Assembly: GCA_020635435.1 (NCBI GenBank)
Contig: JACJZU010000004.1
Span: 438,103 to 502,102, forward strand
DNA length: 64,000 bases
Direction: 5' to 3'
Origin: Flavobacteriales bacterium
Lineage (GTDB): Bacteria; Bacteroidota; Bacteroidia; NS11-12g; UBA9320
Part shown: one piece after another, positions 52,199 to 61,788 of the stretch
Numbering within the stretch: position 1 is the stretch's first letter
How the letters are laid out: each line of letters opens with the position of its first letter
The notes under the pieces: generated by a model
Database searches by the model: none
What the model saw: only the letters and a program-made list of their open reading frames with translations
Told to the model about the DNA's origin: nothing
Made by a program: the position numbers and the translations under genes

Positions 52199-53407
52199 AT
52201 GACTGATTTTACCAAATTGAAGGCACATTGTACCGTTCACAGCAAGAAAAGTAGTCGGGTGAACGACAACTTCTTGATGGATTTTCTGGCACCAAAGGAC
52301 CAGATGAGCAAGAACATTGATCGGGCGTTGAGGCGATACAAGCACATTGTTGAGCAGATGCCGAGGGACTTTTTCCCCACCGTGAGTGCAGAGTATATAA
52401 TTGGGAAAGGTGTGGTGAAGGATGGGCTCATCAATAAATACATGGATCACCCGCATATTCGCCGCTTGGATCCGGAGGACAGAGAGTTCCTCGAATTTCA
52501 ACAACAAAATCCATGGAGATATGTGTTCGGTCGAATTGCAGATCGTCCCGAGCGTGAATTTTTTGTACTCCGGGATGAATTCAGAGACGATGAATACCTC
52601 CTATACTCACCAAGCATGGAGGCATATTGCAAAGCCGGACACGAGCATTCCTTGTATTTCCTTTTATTGGGTTTTAATGGAGCATGTTGGCAGACTTATG
52701 GTTTGATCGCTCCGTACAGATCTTTTGATGCAGGGGATGTTTTTGTCTATGGAACCGAGGTGTTTCCGGAAATTGAGGATGATGAGAGCTTCATGGATGC
52801 AGTCCACCGGGATCCGATGCCGTTTTTCATGCTTTCCGTCGGTCAGGAATTGCCGATTGTGATGAATGGTGAAGATGAAATACGACATTACGTATCCGAA
52901 ACGGAGATCCCGGAGTTCGACTCAAACAAACTGTCGCCGAATTTCACCGTACAATGGAATGAGAATGTATATAGATTGTCAATTAAAAAATGGAGCCAAT
53001 TCCCACATTATGCTTCCGCTTACTACAATGAAGAAACCGACGAGCTTTGCCGATATGCTCTAACCAAAAGAGCGTTTGATAGCTTAAGCCGTAAATTGAT
53101 CGACTGTGGCCTCGACCTTACACCGCAGGAAGATTACTCCTTGGGATTGAGCATGCAGCAGACCATAGAAAAAATTCTCAAAAGAAAGATCCGTGTCAAT
53201 GACTATGAAGCCTATTTCCCTGAAATGCCTGAATCAACTGCGCAGGACGTTCACATCGAGCAAATGAATGCCTTTCTCAATGAACTCATACCCTATATAA
53301 ATTCTGGTAAGACTCCGGACATTCCTGCATTAGCCAATGCATATTCCATTGATGTTGAATCGGCAAAAAGTATCTACAAAAACCTTAAAGATAAATTCTC
53401 AAAATGA
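52199..53407 (+). CDS. Hypothetical protein, no recognised family
   Basis: 402 residues, no signal peptide or membrane helix, acidic overall, so probably cytoplasmic. It has a globular alpha/beta composition with many aromatic residues (WRYVFGRIADRPEREFFVLR, HSLYFLLLGFNGACWQTYG) and a helical C-terminal part (HIEQMNAFLNELIPYINSG). I recognise no motif. It is divergent from the chitinase gene, separated by 77 bases, and has no same-strand partner. Confidence 0.6.
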   Translation: MTDFTKLKAHCTVHSKKSSRVNDNFLMDFLAPKDQMSKNIDRALRRYKHIVEQMPRDFFPTVSAEYIIGKGVVKDGLINKYMDHPHIRRLDPEDREFLEFQQQNPWRYVFGRIADRPEREFFVLRDEFRDDEYLLYSPSMEAYCKAGHEHSLYFLLLGFNGACWQTYGLIAPYRSFDAGDVFVYGTEVFPEIEDDESFMDAVHRDPMPFFMLSVGQELPIVMNGEDEIRHYVSETEIPEFDSNKLSPNFTVQWNENVYRLSIKKWSQFPHYASAYYNEETDELCRYALTKRAFDSLSRKLIDCGLDLTPQEDYSLGLSMQQTIEKILKRKIRVNDYEAYFPEMPESTAQDVHIEQMNAFLNELIPYINSGKTPDIPALANAYSIDVESAKSIYKNLKDKFSK

Positions 53408-53788
53408 TGCACTACTGCGGACGTTGAGATCTAGTTGAAACAAAAGTCATTTTAAATGTAATTGCATTTCGCAATTTTGTAAAATCGAGATATAACGAGC
53501 ACTGCCTTTAGCCGCAATCAGCAGTCTATAGCAGATAGTCACTAATCAGACAGCTCAAATATTTCCTGTTTTTATGGCTGCGAATATTGTATTATTATCA
53601 CCCAAATTATTGAGTTGTCTATGCTATCCAAAGCTTGAAATAGTCTGTTCCTAAAAGCAACTATTTGTTTATCATTTTGTATTACAATTTCCGCTGCATT
53701 CAAACTACCTAACTGCTTACTTGTAATAGATCAAGTTTTGATTCCTCCTCATCTTCCCCCATTTTTGCCGGCCAAGCCTCCCCGCCCG
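53408..53788. other. AT-rich gene-free spacer upstream of the giant T9SS protein
   Basis: About 380 AT-rich bases without a believable gene, repeat or hairpin terminator. It should contain the promoter of the giant surface-protein gene; no good TTTG/TAnnTTTG pair stands out. Confidence 0.4.
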
Positions 53789-56700
53789 ATGAGATCAGCC
53801 ATTTTGTTCATTTGCTTTGTATGGTCTTTTTCTGTTTCTGCTCAGTCCCGGGTCGAAACGTCCACTATGTGGGCATTCAACATGGTGGATACGTTGTTTC
53901 GCGGTGGAGAGTTATTGAGCACAGATCAGGCACAAGATCGTTGGGGTAATTATTTTGCTGCCGGTAATTTTGAATATACTGCCCGGCTCAACCTGCGTTC
54001 CGATTCGTTGGTGCGCAGAGTGAGTTCCGGTGATTACGACATCTTCCTTGCCAAATACGATACGGCAGACCGACCATTGTGGGTCAACATTATTCGCGCG
54101 AATGATGCAATTGTACAGGATCTGGCTGTGGATACACTTGGGAACATTTTCATTGCCGGACATTTTGAGGGGAAATTGGATGCAGATCCTTCGGATAGCG
54201 GAGAGTTCATCCTGCGCAGCAGGGGTAATACGGACGGATTTCTGATCAAATACAGTTCATCCGGTGCGCTGCTTTGGGCTATCCATATTGGAGGACTGAA
54301 GTTGGATGAGATCACATCCCTTGCCGTAGGTATGGATCAGATGCCTGTTGTTTCAGGGATCATCACCGATTCGGCAATTTTTGACCCAATGGCATCGAAG
54401 CCCGGTTTCAGTCGCGCGAGTTCCGGGGCCTACAGCCTTTTTCTCGCCAAATACGATGGCAATGGCCGCAACAAATGGGTCCGGATCTTCGAAGGATTTG
54501 GAAGAACGTATGGAATGGCGATCGACGATTCCCTGTCGGTGATAATTACAGGTTATTTTACCAATACCCTGGATTTCGATCCATCGCCAAGCTCCAAATT
54601 TGCGCGCTCATCGAAAGGATATGGAGATGTGTTCATTGCCAGGTACAGCAGTGCAGGGGCATTTAGATGGGCCAGGGCATTCGGGACCTCCGGATATGCC
54701 GAATTTGGCAAGGCCGTTGCTATCGGCCCGAATAACAGCGTTTGGGCAACGGGTGAATATGAGAATACGATCGATCTCGATTCGAACAGCTCGGCAGGTT
54801 CCCACAGCAGTCAGGGGGCATCCGATATCTACATTCTCGGCCTCGAATCCAATGGGAACTTCATAAAAAGCCTGAGCATAGGCGGCCGCAGTTCCGATGA
54901 AGTCGATGGGATCGCAGTGAGTGATAGCTCGGAGGTGGCCATCGCAGGGGCGTTCAGCTATACGGTGCAATTCGACCCGATCAACTCTTCAGCCAGCTAT
55001 ACCAGTCAGGGTAGTTTTGATGCGTTTCTATCGGTTTACGATACCGGCTTCCGGCATAACTGGACAGTGACTTTTGGCGATGGCAATACACAAGCCGCAC
55101 TCAGCCTAGTCGATAGAGGCAATTCCGAATTCCGCATTTGCGGTCAGATGAAAAGTGCCGCAGATTTCGATCCCTCCGCATCGAGCTATACCCTCACCGT
55201 TCCACACAGCGATTTCAATGGTTTTGTGGCCACCTACCGGGATTCTGCCGTCCTTGTTCAGGCGGCACTACTGGGCAACGAAAGGTCCGGAACAGCTTCG
55301 GCGAATGTGGCCGACATGGTGGTCGATCGGGCCGGGAACAGCTACGTGATCGGCACATACAGCGGTGTGATGGATGTAGATCCTTCCGATTCCGTATTGT
55401 ATTTCAATGCCGGAAACAGCAATGTCGATATGTTCCTGATCAAATACGACAGTTCCGGATCCCTGAAATGGGCTATCACCAGCAATGGTGTCAACGGCAC
55501 CAGAGGGAATGCCATCTGCCTCGATAGCTTCGGAAATGTGTATGCGACCGGAAGTTACCACAATACGGTCGATTTTGACCCTTCCACAAGTGCAGGTACT
55601 TCCGTGACCAATCAGAATGCCAACAATACGTTCGTCGCCAAATACAGCACCGATGGAAAATTCGAATGGGTCAAGGGTTTTCGCAGCCACCAATCGGGAA
55701 CGTCCAAGGGCTGGAATGCAGGGCATGATATCGCTGCGGACCGGAACGGAGACGTACTGGTTACGGGATTATTCCGCGATCAGGTCGATTTTGACCCCTC
55801 TTCGGCGAGAAACGATCTAAACAGCAGGGGGGGAGATGATCATTACGTGGTCCGACTGGACAGTTCAGGCCAATTCATTTGGGCGGAACGCTTTGGAGGG
55901 ACTTCATGGGAATATGAGGCCGATCTGGTACTGGATGATTCAGGGAACGTATATGTGGCAGGGAATTTCCAGTCCTCCGCAACATTCAGCCGGGCCGGTG
56001 ACACGCTCCTAAGCGCCGGAGGAATAGACATGTTCCTCCAGAAATTCGACACCGCTGGTACATTGCTCTATGCATTCTCCTTAGGCGGACGGAATTCCGA
56101 TTTTGTGGAAGGGATCATCCTCAACCATCGCAAGGAACCTCTACTAATGGGTAGGGTCAGCGATTCGCTGGATCTCGATCCTGGAAGCGGAACCTATATG
56201 ATCTATCCGAAACGAGAGAATTTCTTTCTGGCAAATTTCAATACCAATGGCGCGATAAAATGGGCCCGGACTTACGGAGCCGAAGCGTCCTACGATGTCG
56301 TGCGGGATATCGTCCTCGATGCAAATGGCGAAATACTCATCAGCGGAATGTTCAATGAGCGCACAGAACTCAGCGACAGCATAGGGCAAGGACCAATTGA
56401 CAACCTCGGGAGTTTCGACATATTCGTAGCGCTCTACGATACCGCCGGCCGGTTCCGAAACAGTTGGCAAATGGCCGGTTTTGGAGAAGAATCGGGCGAT
56501 GCCATTGCCTGCCTCGATGGTCGGATCTGGATCGGGGGCTACTTCGAGGGGCAGATCGATATAGATCCTTCGGAATCGCTGCAATATCTCCGATCGGTTA
56601 ACACAAACGATGCATTCCTTCTGCATTTCCCCCACTGCAACACCTACGAGGAGAAGCAGATCACGGTTTGCGACAGCGCCGTGTTTCAGGGAAGAACCTA

Positions 56701-58846
56701 CCGAAATTCGGAGCGGATCGAATTGAGGTATCCAAATGTTTATGAAAGCGGATGCGATTCCATCGTGAGGATATTCCTAACCGTTATTCCCACAATACAT
56801 GAAAAAGCATATCACGGTTGTGATAGCCTCCGCATTGGAGGAAAACTGTTCACCAATTCGGTAGTACTCTACGATACGTTCAAAAGATCAGCCGTATGCG
56901 ACAGTATTGTGAAAACCTCCATCCGCATCGATCGCACAGTACTGCAGCTGGACACAATGATCGCTTGCTCGGCTGTTTCCTTTTTCGGGAAAATCTACGA
57001 TACAAGTGGCTGGGTTCAGCACCGCTTCCAAAAAGGTGCAAGTACGGGTTGCGATAGTGTACTGCGTGTATGGCTCGATATCCGAATACCGGGTATCGAC
57101 AGCCTTACAAGACGGTCGTGTGACTCCATTTCACATCGCGGCAATTGGTATTTTAGCTCACAGTACGTTACAGATACCTTAACTGCGGCTTCGGCCAATG
57201 GCTGCGACAGTTTCGTGGTCACATACCTACACGTGACAAAAAGTTCCGGTCGAACCATTCAGCTACAGGCATGTGACTCATTCATCTTCAAAGGAAGAAC
57301 ATACACGAATTCCACAACGATCTTCGATACCCTGCAAAATAAGGCGGGTTGCGACAGCCTGTTGCGGCTCGAACTCCGCATTTCAAATACACACCGCTCA
57401 ACGGTTCATCTGGGGGTCTGCGACAGTCTCCGAAGACCGGACAGTACTTATATGGCATCAACCGTATTGGTCGATAGTTTGAAAAGCCGATCGGGCTGCG
57501 ACAGCATCATTACCACCTACCTCACGGTCAACAACACCATCCGCCAATACGACACGCTCGACTTTTGCGATCAAGCCAGTTACAAAGGATTCACCTATAA
57601 CCGCACGGTTACCCTTGTCGATTACAGAAAAGGAGGGGCAGGGAACGGCTGCGACAGTTTCCATTACATGCATCTCATCGTACATCGATCAGGGCGCGAT
57701 ACGGTCGAACGTTCGGCCTGCGATTCCATTATTCACAAGGGCCGATACTATTACAAGGATACCGAACTCACCGACACGATCCGGGGAGGATCAGCCAATG
57801 GTTGTGACAGTCTGGTCACGTACAAACTACAGGTCCGATCCGGAAACCACACATTTTGGCAAATGAATGCATGTGATTCCTTCACCTTCAAGGGAGTCAC
57901 CCATTTCCGGTCAGGTACGATCCACGATACGCTGCGCAATAGTCTGGGTTGCGACAGCATTTCAACCCTTCAACTCCATATTTTCAATTCGATCCGGGAT
58001 ACCATACGGCGAAGTGGATGCGATTCGATCCGATACAGGGGCACTACCTATTACAACTCGGTTTTCCGGATCGATACCCTAAGAGGTGTTAGCCCAAACG
58101 GATGTGACAGCATCGTAACGGCTCAATTGGTAACGGGCAAGACCAACAGTTATACCTGGCAAATTGACGCTTGTGATTCTTTTATCTTCCAAGGCATAAC
58201 TTATAGCTCTTCCGTCCGGCTTTACGACACACTCGTCAATCGATCGGGATGTGACAGTGTGTTAACTACAGTGATCAACATTACCCCTGTAGATCGCGAT
58301 ACGCAAAGGGTTCAAGCCTGCGACAGCCTCTATTTCAGAGGTCAGTTCTATTATACGAACCAACTGATCACCGATACCCTGAAGGGGAAATGCGACAGCA
58401 TTACCTATCATCTTCTTCTTGTACATCATTCCGAAGTGTTGAGGCTGGATACCCTCATTAGTAAAGGCGACACCATATGGATCGGACCAAAACCTTATTT
58501 CGATGAAGGGAGCTATACCGACACCTTATTCAACGACACCTGTTATACCGTCGTCAAGCTCGATCTCAAATGGAAAACGGGATCAGTACGTTCGATCGAC
58601 GAATTGGAGGGATTCAGGATCTACCCGAATCCCGGGCGGGGAATTGTACATGTCGAATCCCGCAACCCGATCGGGGAATTTAGGATCGAAGATGGCACCG
58701 GGTCCCTTGTCTATCTGCATCCGGAGCCTGATTTTCAACGAGCAAACATTTACCTACAACTGGCATCGGGTGTATATTTTTATACCGCTACAACCGCAGA
58801 TGGAAAGCGTATTGTGGGCAAATTGATCCTTCTCGGCTCGGAGTGA
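53789..58846 (+). CDS. Giant T9SS surface protein: SBBP-like propeller plus 13 Cys repeats
   Basis: 1,685 residues from MRSAILFICFVWSFSVSAQ, a signal peptide; an in-frame ATG 51 bases upstream is rejected. The first ~940 residues are repeats of the type FLAKYD ... LWVNII ... FIAGHFEGKLDADPSD, resembling SBBP beta-propeller repeats, with many Asp-Pro-Ser turns. Twelve full and one degenerate ~45-50-residue repeats follow (about 56660-58570), each with a Cys near the start (ACDSFIF, GCDSIRY) and a second in GCDS-I/L/F, probably a disulfide. The C terminus is a T9SS type A sorting domain (FRIYPNPGRGIVHV). It is probably an adhesin or matrix protein. Confidence 0.86.
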   Translation: MRSAILFICFVWSFSVSAQSRVETSTMWAFNMVDTLFRGGELLSTDQAQDRWGNYFAAGNFEYTARLNLRSDSLVRRVSSGDYDIFLAKYDTADRPLWVNIIRANDAIVQDLAVDTLGNIFIAGHFEGKLDADPSDSGEFILRSRGNTDGFLIKYSSSGALLWAIHIGGLKLDEITSLAVGMDQMPVVSGIITDSAIFDPMASKPGFSRASSGAYSLFLAKYDGNGRNKWVRIFEGFGRTYGMAIDDSLSVIITGYFTNTLDFDPSPSSKFARSSKGYGDVFIARYSSAGAFRWARAFGTSGYAEFGKAVAIGPNNSVWATGEYENTIDLDSNSSAGSHSSQGASDIYILGLESNGNFIKSLSIGGRSSDEVDGIAVSDSSEVAIAGAFSYTVQFDPINSSASYTSQGSFDAFLSVYDTGFRHNWTVTFGDGNTQAALSLVDRGNSEFRICGQMKSAADFDPSASSYTLTVPHSDFNGFVATYRDSAVLVQAALLGNERSGTASANVADMVVDRAGNSYVIGTYSGVMDVDPSDSVLYFNAGNSNVDMFLIKYDSSGSLKWAITSNGVNGTRGNAICLDSFGNVYATGSYHNTVDFDPSTSAGTSVTNQNANNTFVAKYSTDGKFEWVKGFRSHQSGTSKGWNAGHDIAADRNGDVLVTGLFRDQVDFDPSSARNDLNSRGGDDHYVVRLDSSGQFIWAERFGGTSWEYEADLVLDDSGNVYVAGNFQSSATFSRAGDTLLSAGGIDMFLQKFDTAGTLLYAFSLGGRNSDFVEGIILNHRKEPLLMGRVSDSLDLDPGSGTYMIYPKRENFFLANFNTNGAIKWARTYGAEASYDVVRDIVLDANGEILISGMFNERTELSDSIGQGPIDNLGSFDIFVALYDTAGRFRNSWQMAGFGEESGDAIACLDGRIWIGGYFEGQIDIDPSESLQYLRSVNTNDAFLLHFPHCNTYEEKQITVCDSAVFQGRTYRNSERIELRYPNVYESGCDSIVRIFLTVIPTIHEKAYHGCDSLRIGGKLFTNSVVLYDTFKRSAVCDSIVKTSIRIDRTVLQLDTMIACSAVSFFGKIYDTSGWVQHRFQKGASTGCDSVLRVWLDIRIPGIDSLTRRSCDSISHRGNWYFSSQYVTDTLTAASANGCDSFVVTYLHVTKSSGRTIQLQACDSFIFKGRTYTNSTTIFDTLQNKAGCDSLLRLELRISNTHRSTVHLGVCDSLRRPDSTYMASTVLVDSLKSRSGCDSIITTYLTVNNTIRQYDTLDFCDQASYKGFTYNRTVTLVDYRKGGAGNGCDSFHYMHLIVHRSGRDTVERSACDSIIHKGRYYYKDTELTDTIRGGSANGCDSLVTYKLQVRSGNHTFWQMNACDSFTFKGVTHFRSGTIHDTLRNSLGCDSISTLQLHIFNSIRDTIRRSGCDSIRYRGTTYYNSVFRIDTLRGVSPNGCDSIVTAQLVTGKTNSYTWQIDACDSFIFQGITYSSSVRLYDTLVNRSGCDSVLTTVINITPVDRDTQRVQACDSLYFRGQFYYTNQLITDTLKGKCDSITYHLLLVHHSEVLRLDTLISKGDTIWIGPKPYFDEGSYTDTLFNDTCYTVVKLDLKWKTGSVRSIDELEGFRIYPNPGRGIVHVESRNPIGEFRIEDGTGSLVYLHPEPDFQRANIYLQLASGVYFYTATTADGKRIVGKLILLGSE

Positions 58847-58922
58847 TCGGAGTTCCCGAAAGCAGGGATAAAAATTGCTTTTCCGGCAGAACGGCACTAA
58901 TTTGCTTGAAATAAGTGCGATC

Positions 58923-59777
58923 ATGATCGAACAGAAAAAGATCAAGGCAGGGCAATATGTATTTGATTGCCGCGAATCGGGTGATCCGAATGGGGAGCCG
59001 GTGATACTTCTTCACGGGTTTCCGGAGAGCAACATCATGTGGACGAAATTGATGCATGACCTAACGGCCGAAGGATACCGCTGTGTGGCGCCCAACCTTA
59101 GGGGGTATAGTGAAGGAGCCAGACCAAAAGGCAAGCGAAACTACCACATCGAGCTGTTGGCAGAGGATGTTGCGCATATTGCTGATGCGGTGGGCATGCC
59201 GCATTTTCACCTCATAGGTCACGATTGGGGAGCTGCAGTAGGGTGGAAGGTGGTCTTCGATTTCTCCGACCGCATCAAAAGCTGGAGCGGACTGAGTGTT
59301 CCACACTTACAAAGCTTTTATAAGGCCGTGGCCATCGATCCGGATCAACGGGCGAGAAGCAAATACATTCGTCAGTTCCAGATCCCCTTCATTCCCGAAA
59401 TGAAGATGAAGGCAAAGAACTACGCAGCATTGCGCAAGTTGTGGACCGACCAAAGTCCCGAGGAGATCGAGGATTACCTGAGGATCCTGAAACAAAAGGG
59501 TGCTCTAACGGCAACACTCAATTACTATCGCGGCAACTACAAACAAACCAAACTCGCCGTAACGGAGAACATTCTGGGCGATATCACCGCCCCCACCTTG
59601 TTCATTTGGGGCGAAAAGGATTTCGCGATCGGACGCAATGCGGTCGAAGGCGCTGCACAATTCATGAAAGGCCCATATCGCTTTGTCCCGATCAACGCCG
59701 GCCACTGGATCGTCGACGACAGTTACGAACAGATCAAACCCGAGATCATCAAGCACCTCAAGCAATATTCCCAGTAA
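58923..59777 (+). CDS. Alpha/beta hydrolase, epoxide hydrolase/dehalogenase-like
   Basis: 285 residues from MIEQKKIKAGQYVFDC; an upstream in-frame ATG is rejected because it is not protein-like. Core motifs are VILLHGFPESNIMW (oxyanion region), the nucleophile Asp101 in GHDWGAAVGW, an acid in LFIWGEKD and the catalytic His261 in NAGHWIVDD. An Asp nucleophile marks soluble epoxide hydrolases and haloalkane dehalogenases rather than esterases. There is no signal peptide, so it is cytoplasmic. It has no operon partner. The substrate is unknown. Confidence 0.87.
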   Translation: MIEQKKIKAGQYVFDCRESGDPNGEPVILLHGFPESNIMWTKLMHDLTAEGYRCVAPNLRGYSEGARPKGKRNYHIELLAEDVAHIADAVGMPHFHLIGHDWGAAVGWKVVFDFSDRIKSWSGLSVPHLQSFYKAVAIDPDQRARSKYIRQFQIPFIPEMKMKAKNYAALRKLWTDQSPEEIEDYLRILKQKGALTATLNYYRGNYKQTKLAVTENILGDITAPTLFIWGEKDFAIGRNAVEGAAQFMKGPYRFVPINAGHWIVDDSYEQIKPEIIKHLKQYSQ

Positions 59778-59796
59778 TCTGTGCCGAACCCCCAAC

Positions 59797-59935
59797 CACC
59801 TATCCTCCTATATTCCCATCCTCCTATATTCCCATCCTCCTATATTCCCATCCTCCTATCTACCCATCCTCCTATCCTCCTATCTACCCATCCTCCCATC
59901 CTCCTATCCTCCCATCCTTCCTCCCATCCACCCCT
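59797..59935. repeat. Simple C/T-rich tandem repeat (TCCTATATTCCCATCC type)
   Basis: About 140 bases of imperfect tandem units, first four near-identical 16-mers (CCTATATTCCCATCCT), then CTATCTACCCATCCTC and shorter variants. It begins 20 bases after the alpha/beta hydrolase stop. All six frames read as low-complexity peptide, so no gene is called. A related shorter block is at 27855-27920. The next ~200 bases to the small ORF at 60147 hold nothing I can identify. Confidence 0.8.
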
Positions 59936-60146
59936 TCCAACATACCTCCTTCGTACTCCTGGAGACAGTTGATGATCCCCCACTTGTCAACTGCCACCGG
60001 TTTTTGCTCAGAGAGATCGTCTAGGTTGAGAAAGACAATCCCCGCCGTAAGAGATTTTACATAAACCGCAATGAATATCCCCGTAAAGAAAAACCGAATG
60101 CAGATAGGCTGCATTCCATCGCTTTTCATTTGTAGTGAACTAAGTA

Positions 60147-60305
60147 GTGAAACTATACGGATTTATCAGCAATTACATCGCTGAAGACTCTTCCAGAGAG
60201 GCCTTTCGGAGAGTTGGAGCAAAGCGATACGTGGTGTGCAGAAACTTTAAGGGGAGTGAAGAAAATTGGCTTTTTGAATTGGAGCATTTCAAATGTAAGA
60301 TTTAA
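60147..60305 (+). CDS. Possible small protein or gene remnant (52 codons)
   Basis: A GTG-started frame of 52 codons with a balanced, protein-like composition (for example REAFRRVGAKRYVVCRNF near the middle and NWLFELEHFKCKI at the end). A stop lies just before the GTG, so it is either a very small protein or the C-terminal scrap of an older gene. No family is recognised. It ends 89 bases before the next gene. Confidence 0.3.
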   Translation: MKLYGFISNYIAEDSSREAFRRVGAKRYVVCRNFKGSEENWLFELEHFKCKI

Positions 60306-60394
60306 CAAAAGGGACCAGCTCACCAATTTATTTGTGATAAGGCATTTGCTAATTGCTGATCTAGTTCTCGTTCAAAGTATAAATGAAACACAAT

Positions 60395-61183
60395 ATGTCA
60401 CAGAAAAAGCCCATTTTCATCAGGAATCAGGAAGGACTGCCTATTGGCTGTGTACTAGAAAATCACATCTCTCTTCTACCAAGCGGATATTGGGAGCTTG
60501 AAGACGAGATCACTATTGAGGACTGCGAGAACATTTTAGCGAGTGGTGAATGCACAATAGCAATTTCGGGGAATAACCCACACACTGCACGCTACTTGAT
60601 TGCCACGTTGGGATATATGAGCTGTGATGTTGCATTCGACCGCAAGTTGGTATTGGAAGCGTTTAAAGAGAGTGATGTTCGGATTAGAAGATCTTTTGAA
60701 TTAGATGAACAGCATGACAGGGAATCACGTGAGCAGTGGCGGTTGCTAATGACATATTACGCCGGAGGTAGTTCTCAAGACCTGTTTTTAATACAAACTG
60801 AAAGTGGCTGGTTCTTGCGGGTAACAGAGGATTTATTATTTGAAGACATTTATGCATATGGTGGTGCACTTGATTATGGTGAGGAATCGGATATGCCTAT
60901 TTCCAGTAATTTGGCCCTTGAGCTTTACCGGACTGAGATCTCCAATGATTGGAGCAAACTCGGTGAGACATTGGTTGAAGTCATGTCGCCGGGAAAACTA
61001 GAAATCTACTGCATTTATTGGGGTCGCGAACCAGCCAAAATCCCATGGCATGAGATTCTTTTTGCACTTAGAGATGATAAGGAATACCATCCTGTTTATC
61101 ATGAACTGATCGCATATCTAGAGGAAAAGAAATTGTATTCCGAAAATGAGTTGAAGAAGTATCGGGGGTATAGGAAAATCTGA
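60395..61183 (+). CDS. Hypothetical protein, no recognised family
   Basis: 262 residues from MSQKKPIFIRNQEG; an ATG 12 bases upstream is equally possible. It is acidic, without a signal peptide or membrane helix. Segments such as GSSQDLFLIQTESGWFLRVT and EIYCIYWGREPAKIPWHEIL look like a globular cytoplasmic protein; the acidic composition and accessory setting are reminiscent of immunity proteins, but I see no family signature. It has no partner gene on the same strand. Confidence 0.55.
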   Translation: MSQKKPIFIRNQEGLPIGCVLENHISLLPSGYWELEDEITIEDCENILASGECTIAISGNNPHTARYLIATLGYMSCDVAFDRKLVLEAFKESDVRIRRSFELDEQHDRESREQWRLLMTYYAGGSSQDLFLIQTESGWFLRVTEDLLFEDIYAYGGALDYGEESDMPISSNLALELYRTEISNDWSKLGETLVEVMSPGKLEIYCIYWGREPAKIPWHEILFALRDDKEYHPVYHELIAYLEEKKLYSENELKKYRGYRKI

Positions 61184-61334
61184 TTTGGAATTGAACTACT
61201 AAAGAGACTGTGTGATTTTTACACATCAGGCCGATCTCCAAATTTGGACGTTCTCTATCCTTGATAGATAGGAGGGGTATCGTTTTTCTACCTGATGAAG
61301 GATTTAATTGTATATGTGATTGCAGGTCAAAAGG

Positions 61335-61349
61335 TTACTTTCCGATACA
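61335..61349 (-). other. Left direct repeat, mnmE-3'-end-like attachment site
   Basis: The plus strand reads TTACTTTCCGATACA; the reverse complement TGTATCGGAAAGTAA encodes Cys-Ile-Gly-Lys-stop, the conserved C terminus of MnmE (TrmE). An identical copy lies at 63509-63523 in the same orientation, so the two bracket hipBA. The 3' end of mnmE is the attachment site of SGI1 and related islands. No mnmE gene is in the window. Confidence 0.6.
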
Positions 61350-61762
61350 CCTCATAGTGGGTTTTTCTGAGGCCTCAACACGCTTGTAGTCTACGATTTA
61401 GCGTCTAAAAGTGCGCAACAAACCGGCAGCAGGTGCCTGATATGGCGTGTTGTAGTGCAACAAATTAGCAACAACAAAGAACGGTAAATAGAAGATTATT
61501 CTTTCTTGTCAATGCTTCGTTTTAGTGGTCGATTTTGGATCGGGGAGGGGTGATTAGGTTCTGTGTGGGGATGGCTGAAGTAAGGGTCGGTAATCTCAGT
61601 TTTTAACCCTTCTGATTTTAGTTGAGGCCTCGGTAAATGGTTAGGAATATCGCATATCGCGATTTGCAATATTTAGAGTTTTTCCTTTGAAAGCCATCTT
61701 GTTTTGTAAGTGGGTGGAAAGCCAGTTGATTATTAATGTATGTTTAAAGAATCAAAAACTCA

Positions 61763-61770
61763 TATATTTG
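61763..61770 (+). promoter_or_regulatory. Probable -7 promoter box of hipBA
   Basis: TATATTTG matches the TAnnTTTG consensus exactly and lies 18 bases before the hipB ATG. No clear -33 TTTG is present at the expected distance. Confidence 0.5.
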
Positions 61771-61788
61771 TATCATTAATAAAACATT

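Larger units (their letters stand above)
61184..61788. other. Gene-free region holding the left boundary of the hipBA island
   Basis: About 600 bases without a gene. It contains the left 15-bp repeat (61335-61349) and three copies of GCAACAA at 61415-61421, 61457-61463 and 61468-61474, all in the same direction. The same heptamer occurs at 63387-63393 and 63589-63595 (and GCAACAG at 63398-63404), so these may be arm-type recombinase binding sites. CTAAAAGTG at 61405-61413 recurs at 63567-63575. Confidence 0.5.

Noticed and set aside
59884..60129. Minus-strand ORF of 81 codons
   Set aside because: Its C-terminal part is translated microsatellite and the rest shows no recognisable family; no promoter or partner.
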